Shown here in pieces: positions 1 through 7,503 of a DNA stretch of 64,000 bases. Each line of letters begins with the position of its first letter. Position 1 is the stretch's first letter. The DNA is taken from NCBI RefSeq assembly GCF_020103695.1, contig NZ_JAHXBF010000038.1, positions 41,152 through 105,151 of the forward strand, read 5' to 3'. The notes beneath the pieces were generated by a model. It did no database searches and was not told the DNA's origin. It saw only the letters and a program-made list of their open reading frames with translations. A program made the position numbers and the translations under genes. The DNA comes from Hyalangium versicolor (GTDB taxonomy: Bacteria > Myxococcota > Myxococcia > Myxococcales > Myxococcaceae).

Positions 1-156
1 TGGGCGGATGGCACGATCCTGGGGACCACCATTCCCAACGCCTACCGCGCCGGTCAGCCGGTGGGCAACAACTGGGATACCGCGCGCGCAACGCTGAACC
101 AGTACGATCCCCATCGCGTGTTCTCCTCGCCGCTGCTCGACGCGCTTCTGCCGTGA
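1..156 (+). CDS. C-terminal end of an FAD-linked oxidase (partial)
   Basis: The first 51 codons of the window are open in frame 1 and end in TGA at 154-156. The closing residues (NQYDPHRVFSSPLLDALLP) follow the pattern N/R-x-DPxRVF-x-S-PxxDxLLP that ends many vanillyl-alcohol-oxidase-type FAD enzymes, including the cholesterol-oxidase/alditol-oxidase group, where this tail lies near the substrate-binding domain. The catalytic and FAD-binding parts are outside the window, so the substrate cannot be given. The family call rests on the tail alone and is tentative. Confidence 0.5.
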   Translation, partial: WADGTILGTTIPNAYRAGQPVGNNWDTARATLNQYDPHRVFSSPLLDALLP

Positions 157-426
157 GCCGGTAGGACCCCGCGGGGGATGGACGCAGGACATGCCGAAGC
201 AACCTCTCCCCGGGCAGCGGCGCCCGCCCTGCTTACGGGGAGAGAAGGTCTTCCAGGGGGGCAAGCGGAACGAGCCCGCCTCGCTGGTGAAGCGCGCCGA
301 GCGGGTGCTGCACCAGCCCACCGACTCCCGGCCCCGCGACGACCACTTCCACGTCCGCATCCGCTGCGCCGAGGAGCGCGCCGCCGGCTGCGCGGGCTGA
401 CCCCAGGTGGAATACACTCGGACGCC

Positions 427-819
427 ATGTCCAATCGAGCCTGGGTCTTGATAATGCTGCTGGGCCTCTCGGCCTCCGCTGGGCCGAAGGAGAAGCCGCC
501 GCCGCCACCGCCGCCACCTCCAGCCAGCGAGCCCCCCGAACGGCTCGGGCCGAATGACATCATGCATGTGATCCTCGAGCACAAGCCGGCCATCGACGAG
601 TGCGTCCAGTCCCAGAAGGCTCGGGATCCGAACGCGAGCGGCAGGGTCGTCATGAAATGGATCATCCGCACGGACGGGGAGACGCAGGACGTGGAGTGCG
701 TGTCCAAGGAGTCCTGCAAGACCGTGATGGCTCACTGCCTCACCGGGATCATCAAGTCCTGGCGCTTCCCACGCGCGAAGAAGCAGGGAGACCCCATCGA
801 ATTTCCATTCAAGTTCTAG
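427..819 (+). CDS. AgmX/TonB-like C-terminal domain protein
   Basis: A 130-residue protein starting at ATG 427; a longer reading frame runs upstream but lacks a signal sequence. It opens with a hydrophobic signal-like segment (residues 4-20), then a proline run of nine residues, then a domain of about 85 residues with paired cysteines. The pattern GRVVMKWIIRTDGETQDVECV and the closing IIKSWRFPR resemble the TonB/AgmX/PglI C-terminal fold common in myxobacteria, where it occurs in gliding-motility and envelope proteins. A secreted or periplasmic location is inferred from the N-terminus. The exact role is unknown; no TonB box or partner receptor lies nearby. Confidence 0.65.
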   Translation: MSNRAWVLIMLLGLSASAGPKEKPPPPPPPPPASEPPERLGPNDIMHVILEHKPAIDECVQSQKARDPNASGRVVMKWIIRTDGETQDVECVSKESCKTVMAHCLTGIIKSWRFPRAKKQGDPIEFPFKF

Positions 820-838
820 CCACGCGCCAGCGCGCGCC

Positions 839-1186
839 TCACTGCGCGGAGCGGGTGTCGGCGGTGGGCGCGGCAGGGAGCTCGCCCGGCTTCGCGTGCT
901 CCACCAGCACCTAGAGCGACTCCGTGCCCTGGACCACGCTGTACGAGTGCCAGCCCGAGGGCAGCGCTGGCGGCGCCCAGGCGAAGAGCCAGCGCGCGTC
1001 GGACAGCAAGAGGTTGACGCACCCGTGCGTCACCGCCACGCCGAAGCTCGAGTGCCAGAAGGCTCCGTGAAGCGCCTCGCCCGCGTAGAAGTACTGGGGG
1101 TAGGGCACCTCTTCCACGAAGTACTCGTTCTCGTCGGCCATCTTGGTCCCGAAGAACCGGATTGGTTCCCGAAAATGTAGGCGCAA
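839..1186 (-). pseudogene. Truncated L,D-transpeptidase (YkuD) with an in-frame stop
   Basis: The reverse strand encodes the catalytic end of a YkuD L,D-transpeptidase: LHGAFWHSSFG, then the active-site motif THGCVNL with its cysteine, then DARWLFAW. Two defects are visible. The 5' part is missing; the frame dissolves near 1186, next to a hairpin terminator. An in-frame TAG at about 912-914 sits where the family usually has a tryptophan (TGG), and the frame then continues with VLVEHAKPGELPAAP to TGA at 839-841. The enzyme would have cross-linked peptidoglycan. Loss of the 5' end fits a rearrangement at the tRNA/tmRNA-like 3' end just upstream. Confidence 0.75.
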
Positions 1187-1210
1187 CCCTCGTTCTCAGA
1201 GGGTTGCGCC
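1180..1210 (-). terminator. Perfect 12-bp hairpin terminator
   Basis: GGCGCAACCCTC (1180-1191) and GAGGGTTGCGCC (1199-1210) pair perfectly around a 7-nt loop. On the reverse strand the stem is followed by TACATTTTC, a short U-rich tract. It lies 25 nt downstream of the RNA-like 3' end at 1235, so it is best read as the terminator of that RNA gene. Confidence 0.6.
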
Positions 1211-1234
1211 GTGAACGCGGCGGGTTGCTCTGCG

Positions 1235-1316
1235 TGGAAGCGGCGGGAATCGAACCCGCATCAAGGCGGAGGCAAAACCCCAAGCAGGTCGCGCTGTTAC
1301 CGGCTAACGCCTTGAT
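1235..1316 (-). other. tRNA/tmRNA-like 3' end, probable attachment-site remnant
   Basis: On the reverse strand 1235-1259 reads GCGGGTTCGATTCCCGCCGC plus TTCCA, a canonical T-arm (5-bp stem, TTCGATT loop) leading into an acceptor-like strand. No matching 5' acceptor strand, D-arm or anticodon arm is found within tRNA distance, so only the 3' part is present. Just upstream, ATCAAGGCG (1260-1268) and its complement (1308-1316) form a 9-bp inverted repeat. tRNA and tmRNA 3' ends are the usual attachment sites of tyrosine-recombinase elements, so an integration scar is the likely explanation. No integrase is recognisable beside it. Confidence 0.5.
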
Positions 1317-1340
1317 CTCACACCGGATCGTTCCCCCGCT

Positions 1341-1368
1341 CCGTCCCGTCTCGTCCCGTCTCGTCCCG
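1341..1368. repeat. Short tandem repeat, GTCCCGTCTC unit
   Basis: About 2.5 copies of the 10-bp unit GTCCCGTCTC. It lies in the roughly 360-bp non-coding stretch (1317-1682) between the RNA-like 3' end and the NLR-like gene. No convincing gene is seen in that stretch. Confidence 0.5.
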
Positions 1369-1682
1369 CTCAATTCCCCGCTGGAGGGGCACACTGGGGG
1401 CACACGGACCAGTTCGGAGCAGCAACTCGTAGCCGCAAGCGGCCAGCATTCACTCAGCATCTCGGGGCTGATGAGAAATCCGTAGCGGGCTGGCGGCTGT
1501 TCACCTGCACGGGTAGCAGGCGCACGGGCGGCATTGCCATTGCGTTCTGCTGGCACCTGCAACGGTAGACCTACGGTTGCAAGGTGCTCAGGCGTACCCC
1601 CCGGCACTCAACGCACTCACGCTGTATCAGTTCGCTTGCTTCGAACCATACATGCTTATGACACGCGCAGTAATGGGAAGTA

Positions 1683-4600
1683 TCACTTGCCTTCGCCCAA
1701 TTCGTCATCCAAGTCATCAATAAGATCCTGACGGCCAATGCCCCGCCAAGCATGACGTGCAGCAGCCAAATGCTGTCGCCGCACCTCAACATCGCGAGAC
1801 GATTGCGCAAGTCTTTTATGCATTTCCCCAACCCAATATGGACTGGGCATGCCCTGATAAAGTGACAATGCGTCTTCATACTTGACGAAAGCGGCTTCAT
1901 GTGCGGAAGCCGCAAGCTCAATGTCGCCAAACCCTCGAAGACAATGGGCCTTCACCAGCGTCAAGTCGAGACTGGCAGATTGATTGAATGCGTCTTCAAA
2001 AAGACCCCGAGCATTCTCGGGCCTTGAGCACCTGAGTTCAATCTCACCCATGAGAACAACACAGAGGGCGCGACCAAAGGAGCCGCCGATTTGTTCGTAT
2101 ATCTGCTTGGCTTCTTCGATTGTCTTACCCGCATCTTCAAACTTCCTTGAATCCATGGAGCCAACTGAACTCTCGAAATCAATTTGACCCAAAAGCCTGT
2201 AGCAATTGGCCTCCCCTCGACGATTGCCTGTTTCAACGTAAAGCTCTAAGGCTCGCTGTATCATATTGCGTGCCTCGTCATATTCACGGCACTCGATAGC
2301 AATCATCCCGGCACCAAGAAAGCAGTGTGCTTTTCCTCGCAGATGCTTGGCGCCATCATAAAGAGACAAAGCCTCCTTGAACTTATTCCGAGCCTCATCA
2401 TACGCGGAGCAGCGGAAATTAATCTCTGCAAGGCCGCCGATGCAGTTGGCCTGATCGACGGCAGTGCCAACTTTTATGTAAATTGAATATGCATCGCCAA
2501 ACCTTCTGCTTGCATCTGTGTATTCTGCACGCTCCAGGGAGATATCCCCTAGCCGTTGAATGCAGCGGGCCTCGCCTTTAACATCTTCAAGTTGTCTGTA
2601 TAGAGCCAAAGCTTGTTCGAAGCTCTCACGTGCTTTCAGATGATCTGGCCGAGCCAGTGCCAACACTCCTAGTTTATGAAGGCACTCCGCTTGACGCCTG
2701 AGATCACCGAACCGACCTGCTGCGTTCTTGGCAACTATCAGCAATTCAGGCTTCACGTGACCCGCATAGCGCATGAAGTCGCTCAATGCAATTGACTCAT
2801 CGACCGCTGCGCAGACGTCATCAGCATTATCGCCGCTCAAGCCGTTGTTGACAAACCTCTCGACACTAATCATCTCCTCCATGAGATGGGCGAGAGCTTG
2901 TTTGCCGCCGCTGTCTCTTCCAACGTTAGGCCCAACATTGCGTGCGAGTGAACGAAAATAATGACTGGCCTGCGCCATGCTCTCTCTGCTGGGGCTCATC
3001 TTCTTTCGTTCAACATGATCACGGACAAGATCATGTATTTGCAACCGCTTGTTGGCATCATAGAAGGCCAACCCTGTGTTTAGGAGTACCTGAGCGGCGT
3101 CAGTTCCACTTCCAGGCAGGAGATTGTTCAAGGTCTCGTGCTTTATTCCTGCACCTTGTGGCAACCAAGCCAACAATGCAAGCAACTGTCGTGCAGCATC
3201 GGTCATGACTGGAGAGTGAATAGACAGTTCGAGCGAGATCATAAGACTCGACTCCTTATCCAGTTGCGATTCTTCCAGTCCGGGTTTCTGCAAGAGAGCT
3301 GTACGCATCTTCTGCCATTCGTCCCAGATAACCTCTAAGCTGGCTCCATGGGACGATGCGCGAAGGGCCAACAGTCTTATAGCTAATGCCCATCCCCCTA
3401 GCGCGACGAGTAAGTCGTGCAGCATCTTGGATTTGCGGTCGACCCTTGTGGCGTATGAGCAGAACAGTTCGCGTGCAGCATCAATGTCGAGAAAACGCAG
3501 GTGAATTGGTTCGGGTCGTCCGAAATCTGGAACGACCTCCAGCCGCATAGAACACACAAGAACTACTGTCGACAGACTCTGCAATTCTGAAAATACTCGC
3601 TGTGTTGCGTTCTTGTGGGGCGGATACCAGGGGGTTTCAGCGTTGTCGAGGATTAAGAGAGCAGGAGCACGCCCCAAATGCTCTTTTACAGCTTTCCATC
3701 GCCAGTGTTCGTCCAGCACCGAGCCATCTACAGTCTCTAAAGGAATGCCAAGCTTGTTTGCAATCTCGCTTTTAAGCAACTCGGACGAGTTCGCGGTCGC
3801 CAGTTCGACAAAATACCGGCGAGCGCCAAAAACACTGTCAATTTTTTTATCATGCAATACCGCTTTGGTAAGATTAGTCTTGCCAATGCCAGGTGGCCCT
3901 AGCACAACCACGAAACGTGAGGGTTGTGCGCAAATGGCGTCGCGTAGTTGGAGTTGCTCTCCATCGCGTCCAAAGCAGTCAACACGCTCTGGTAATTCCA
4001 GTTCTTGTTTTGGGTTTATGGCAGCTTCCGGTCTATGCTTTACAAGGGCACTCTTGATCAGCGCGAGCGTGAATGCGGCCGCAGAATGGCACGCATACTC
4101 CGTCCAGTCCGGATGACGCTTGAAGCCCACGATGTCACTGAGGCCCCGGATAGATAGGAAGGGATACTCCCGCGCTCCACTCCGCACCGCCCGGTAGACG
4201 CCGCCTGCCTCCATCTCCACCGCGAGCGCGTTGCGCGTCAGGGAGAGCCACTGCTGGAGGGTCTTCGTGTCCTTGATGAGCGCGTCGCTGGAGTTAATGG
4301 GGCCAGCGCGCACCACAGGATCGCGGGGAGTTGCCGAGGGGGCGAAGTGATGCATCAGGCTGTCTTTCACCCGCTCCTGCCATCTCTCGTCGCCATAGAA
4401 GGACTCCGCCCTGCTCCACTCCACGGGGGGCCGAACTCTCCCAATCGAGTCCCTCGTGTTCCATCCCTGGAGCCTAGACTCGAGCATGGGAAGGGCCGTG
4501 ACGAGCTTGGTGACCTCGTAGTGGCTCGGGCCACCGGAGATGGCGAACTGATCAGGTGCGGTCTCATGGAGGGCGTGAACCGTCAGGTCATTGACCCGTG

Positions 4601-4922
4601 TCGAGAGCACCACGTCTCCCAACGTGTACTCGAAGTCCGGTATGCCACCGGCAATCCCCACCACCAGAATCCAGTGCGGCGCTAGGTCATCGATGATGTG
4701 CCGAGCGACGGTCTGCGCCTCTCCCGTTCCCTGCTCAAAGGCACGAGCAATGGCCACCAAGGCCGTCGTTCCATCATCCACGGACACTCGGCTGAGCCGG
4801 TAGAACCGGTTCTGGCTCTCCCCAGTCTCGCCGGGGAAGCGTTCCAAGACGGCTCGGAGTTCGTCTTCCCGCAGGGTGATGATGGCAAAATCAATCTTCC
4901 CCTTTACCGATTGAAGGTCCAT
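1683..4922 (-). CDS. NLR-like STAND protein: nucleoside phosphorylase/MTAN effector, NB-ARC, TPR
   Basis: A 1079-residue protein starting at ATG 4922, with GGGAGAAG upstream. Residues about 9-290 form a purine-nucleoside-phosphorylase/MTA-SAH-nucleosidase-type domain: AIITLREDELRAV at the start, AGGIPD, the nucleoside-binding AVEMEAGGVY near 234-243 and SIRGLSD with the acidic residue expected for catalysis. An NB-ARC ATPase follows (Walker A GPPGIGKT, 342-349), with Walker-B-like LLILDNAE. From about 700 onward there are at least eight TPR-like repeats rich in A-x-C/A-hydrophobic-G motifs. This effector-NTPase-sensor order is that of bacterial NLR-like (STAND) immune proteins. Ligand binding to the TPRs would trigger oligomerisation and nucleoside or nucleotide depletion; this is inferred. 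The effector part is host-like in GC, the rest much lower. Confidence 0.85.
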   Translation of the reverse strand: MDLQSVKGKIDFAIITLREDELRAVLERFPGETGESQNRFYRLSRVSVDDGTTALVAIARAFEQGTGEAQTVARHIIDDLAPHWILVVGIAGGIPDFEYTLGDVVLSTRVNDLTVHALHETAPDQFAISGGPSHYEVTKLVTALPMLESRLQGWNTRDSIGRVRPPVEWSRAESFYGDERWQERVKDSLMHHFAPSATPRDPVVRAGPINSSDALIKDTKTLQQWLSLTRNALAVEMEAGGVYRAVRSGAREYPFLSIRGLSDIVGFKRHPDWTEYACHSAAAFTLALIKSALVKHRPEAAINPKQELELPERVDCFGRDGEQLQLRDAICAQPSRFVVVLGPPGIGKTNLTKAVLHDKKIDSVFGARRYFVELATANSSELLKSEIANKLGIPLETVDGSVLDEHWRWKAVKEHLGRAPALLILDNAETPWYPPHKNATQRVFSELQSLSTVVLVCSMRLEVVPDFGRPEPIHLRFLDIDAARELFCSYATRVDRKSKMLHDLLVALGGWALAIRLLALRASSHGASLEVIWDEWQKMRTALLQKPGLEESQLDKESSLMISLELSIHSPVMTDAARQLLALLAWLPQGAGIKHETLNNLLPGSGTDAAQVLLNTGLAFYDANKRLQIHDLVRDHVERKKMSPSRESMAQASHYFRSLARNVGPNVGRDSGGKQALAHLMEEMISVERFVNNGLSGDNADDVCAAVDESIALSDFMRYAGHVKPELLIVAKNAAGRFGDLRRQAECLHKLGVLALARPDHLKARESFEQALALYRQLEDVKGEARCIQRLGDISLERAEYTDASRRFGDAYSIYIKVGTAVDQANCIGGLAEINFRCSAYDEARNKFKEALSLYDGAKHLRGKAHCFLGAGMIAIECREYDEARNMIQRALELYVETGNRRGEANCYRLLGQIDFESSVGSMDSRKFEDAGKTIEEAKQIYEQIGGSFGRALCVVLMGEIELRCSRPENARGLFEDAFNQSASLDLTLVKAHCLRGFGDIELAASAHEAAFVKYEDALSLYQGMPSPYWVGEMHKRLAQSSRDVEVRRQHLAAARHAWRGIGRQDLIDDLDDELGEGK

Positions 4923-5137
4923 CGGGCTCTTCTCCCTTTGTTGCTCGTGGTGACATTTCTTATACTACTTCGGTCATTGGTCCAGCCGCTTGGATTTCGC
5001 CTACGCGCAGTCGGCCCGTCTCCGCCAGGATCCGGCGCGCGGGGGAGGGGCCGTCGAGCAACCGATGGCCCGATTTCCGCGCTCCACGATAACCTCCAAC
5101 ACCCCTGAATCCCTCTCGTGTCGGGCAGCTGACGCTG

Positions 5138-5283
5138 GGCCCGTTGGAACTCGCGCGCGCGTCCAGGTTTGCCTGCTGGCCCCGTGGAGCCCCCGCGCGC
5201 TCCAGACAGTGAAGCCGGGCCCGGTGGAGCCCGCGCGCAGCCATGCTCGCCTGCGGGCCCGGGAGAAGCCCGCGAGGATGGCG
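5138..5283. repeat. Degenerate 40-bp direct repeat, about four copies
   Basis: Units starting near 5138, 5178, 5218 and 5255 share the core GGCCCGGTGGAGCCCGCGCGC, with variable filler of about 18 bp and a spacing of 37-40 bp. The array fills the intergenic space between the NLR-like gene and the XRE regulator (4923-5302). Copy number, divergence and lack of unique spacers argue against a CRISPR. Confidence 0.45.
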
Positions 5284-5302
5284 ATCCCGCAACCCTTGCC
5301 GA

Positions 5303-5776
5303 TCAGCGCCTCGGCAGAAGCAAGGCGAGCAAGCGAGACAGTGCCTTGATCCTCGGACTGTCCAGGCGAGCGAGGCGATGCAATAGGCGCCGCTTCTCGG
5401 GCGTGTCACTCAGGCCAAGCGGCACACTGTTCGCCCTGGGGACGCTCTGCCCCGGGTCCACCTCGGCAAATCCCATGAGTTCATCGGGCCCGCTTCCGAG
5501 AATCAGGCACAGGCGCAACAGCGTTGGAACGCTCGGCAACACTCCCCCCCGTTCCATGCGCCCGTACACCTCGGGAGCGATGCCGATGCCCTCGGCTGCT
5601 TCTGCCTGAGTCATGCCTGCTCGCTTGCGTGCCTGTTTCAGCGCCACGCTTAGGATGGCGGGTAATCGGCGCTGCCGGATCTCGATGTGTCGCGGCAGAG
5701 GGAAGGGCTTGCGATTTCGCTCCGTGGGGCGCCGGGAGCGTGCAGCGGCAGGAGGTTTCGCGGGGGCTCTTGGCAT
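5303..5776 (-). CDS. XRE/Cro-CI family transcriptional regulator
   Basis: A protein of about 157 residues from ATG 5776; the frame continues 15 codons further upstream but with no better start. After a basic N-terminal tail (PRAPAKPPAAARSRRP) comes a typical helix-turn-helix: LKQARKRAGMTQAEAAEGIG, then YGRMERGGVLPSVPTLLRLC. The C-terminal 50 residues carry no recognised domain. It would bind DNA as a dimer. Its divergent and close position to the IS-split kinase and NLR-like gene does not identify a target operon. Confidence 0.8.
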   Translation of the reverse strand: MPRAPAKPPAAARSRRPTERNRKPFPLPRHIEIRQRRLPAILSVALKQARKRAGMTQAEAAEGIGIAPEVYGRMERGGVLPSVPTLLRLCLILGSGPDELMGFAEVDPGQSVPRANSVPLGLSDTPEKRRLLHRLARLDSPRIKALSRLLALLLPRR

Positions 5777-6237
5777 ATGGAACCTGCGGGCGTTGTCATG
5801 TCGGACGGGTGAAGGCCACAAGGGGCCAGGGGCGGACGGCTACGGTCAGCGGGGCGGACGCACACAGGGCGCTTGTCTCCCGTCCACCTCGAAGACAAGT
5901 CGCTCCCCTCCTCGGAATGGCGCCGAGTCAGAGTCTGCGGGAGCGTGAGAACTCGCGGCGGGGGCTAGGTGGTTCCGCCCCGCTCGGTGATGATGTCTTC
6001 TTCCGCCACCATGTTGGGCGGTAGCTGGCTCTCGCTCGTGGGCCCGAGAACGCCCCGGCTCATGCTGGCCCCCGTCAGCGAGAGCAGCACCTCGTCTAGC
6101 GCCTCCTTGGGCCCGTAGGGGGCTCCCAGCGCAGCAAGGCCCACCCGCAGATCGGCCTCCACTTCAGCCGCCGACTGATAGCGATCTTCCGGGTCCTGCT
6201 GGATCAACCTGCGGACGATGGCGCGCAGCGGATGAGC

Positions 6238-6269
6238 TAGTGGACTGTCCGCGAAGTAATTCGACATAG
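6238..6269 (+). repeat. Left terminal inverted repeat of the IS630 element
   Basis: TAGTGGACTGTCCGCGAAGT followed by AATTCGACATAG matches, in reverse complement, 7416-7447 without mismatch. The outermost TA is the duplicated target dinucleotide typical of IS630/Tc1-mariner transposition. Confidence 0.9.
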
Positions 6270-7445
6270 TCAGGAGCGATGCCGATCCACCCACCGATGC
6301 ATCTTGGCCCGCGTCCAGGACCAAGTGAACGGGTGGGCGTAGAGGCGGTTGTACTCGGGCCAGCTGGCGGCGAGGTGAGCGCTGAGCTCGGCACGACTCT
6401 TCCAGCTTCCTCTCAGAAGGTAGCGCGCCTCGAAAGCGCGCAGCAGCAGCTCTGCCTGATCAAGCCAGGAGGCATGTGCTGGGGTGAAGATGACGCGGAC
6501 ATGAGGGTAGTGGTGGCGCAGGAAGTCCCCCGTCTCCTGAGCGATGTGGCTGGAGCCGTTGTCCCAGATGAGATGGATGCGACGAGCATCTCGATGTTCT
6601 CCCAGCAGCTGAGGCAACACGGCCCGCAGGGTGGCGGAGTCGTTGTGCTCCAGACACCAGCCCCGCATCAGCCCGGTGTGCACCACCAGCTTGACCAGCA
6701 AGTTCACCGTGCCGTGCCGCACGTACTCGAACTCCTGCCGCTCGATGAGGCCCGGCTGCATCGGGCGCGTGAGGCGGCGACGCTCCAGGGCCTGGATGTT
6801 GGGCTTCTCGTCCACGCACAGGACGACCTCTCCTTGTTCCGCCAGAGCGGAAACGTGCTCGTAGCACCAGAGGACCTTTGCTGCCTGAGCGCGGAAGGTC
6901 TCATCGGGAACCGGCGTCTTCCAGTAGCGGGAGCGGTGCGGTTGCAGTTCGGCATCCCGGAGGATGAGGGCCACGGTGGAGTGAGAGAGAGTTGACGCGA
7001 TGCCTTGCCGTCGCGCTGCCAACGCCAGGCTGCGGGTGGACCAGTGGGTCATATGCAGGCCAATGCCTGCTGGCTCACAGCACGCCAGCCGCTCCACCTC
7101 GACCCGTTGGAGGGGGGGAAAGCCGCCTGGGGCGGCCCGGTCGAGGCGCATCATCCACAGCGGCTACTCCCCATCGCTCGAAGCGGCGGCACAGCGCCCA
7201 GATGGTTGTCCGATCTAATTCGAACCGCTCAGCCAGCTCCGAGACGATGGTGTCCGGCTCGCTCATCGCCAGCAGGATGCGTGCCCGACGGGCAATGCGC
7301 TGCTCAATACGTCCGTCTCGTACCAAAGCCCGAAGGTGGGTCACCTCTTCTGGCGACAGATGCACAAGTCGTGGAGGGCGTCTCCTCATCCACTAGAGCT
7401 AGGCATTGCCCTCGACTATGTCGAATTACTTCGCGGACAGTCCAC
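6240..7445 (-). mobile_element. Complete IS630-family insertion sequence (about 1.2 kb)
   Basis: The element is 1206 bp between duplicated TA dinucleotides (6238-6239 and 7446-7447). Its ends are perfect inverted repeats of about 30 bp beginning GTGGACTGTCC. It encodes a two-frame DDE transposase on the reverse strand. TA target choice, length and transposase type all fit IS630. Intact ends and an uninterrupted second frame suggest a recent insertion that could still be active. It sits inside the kinase relic. Confidence 0.92.
6270..7389 (-). CDS. IS630-type transposase in two frames (programmed frameshift)
   Basis: The first frame (7389 to about 7115) encodes an N-terminal helix-turn-helix domain: ARRARILLAMSEPDTIVSEL, then RTTIWALCRRFERWG. 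The second frame (from about 7118 to 6270) encodes the DDE catalytic core: VLCVDEKPN with the first Asp, LIWDNGSSH with the second, and HASWLDQAEL with the final Glu. The two frames join at a run of seven Cs on the coding strand (7112-7118), preceded by TTT. The shift needed there is +1 (or -2), or transcriptional slippage on the C run. This arrangement is common in IS630 elements and limits transposase output. Confidence 0.9.
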
Positions 7446-7447
7446 TA
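7416..7447 (-). repeat. Right terminal inverted repeat of the IS630 element
   Basis: CTATGTCGAATTACTTCGCG followed by GACAGTCCACTA is the exact reverse complement of 6238-6269, including the duplicated TA. Confidence 0.9.
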
Positions 7448-7503
7448 GGGACCCCATTCCTCTGATGCTTCGAAGGATGAAATCGACGAGTCCTTCCCCA
7501 GGA

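Noticed and set aside
1235..1316. Complete tRNA gene
   Set aside because: No acceptor partner for CGCTTCC and no D-arm or anticodon arm in the required positions.
1162..1485. Forward frame with AAGIEPASRRRQ
   Set aside because: It is the known false ORF made by translating a tRNA/tmRNA T-arm region; no other coding signs.
5138..5283. Possible CRISPR array
   Set aside because: Only about four degenerate units, no constant repeat or unique spacers, and no cas genes in the window.
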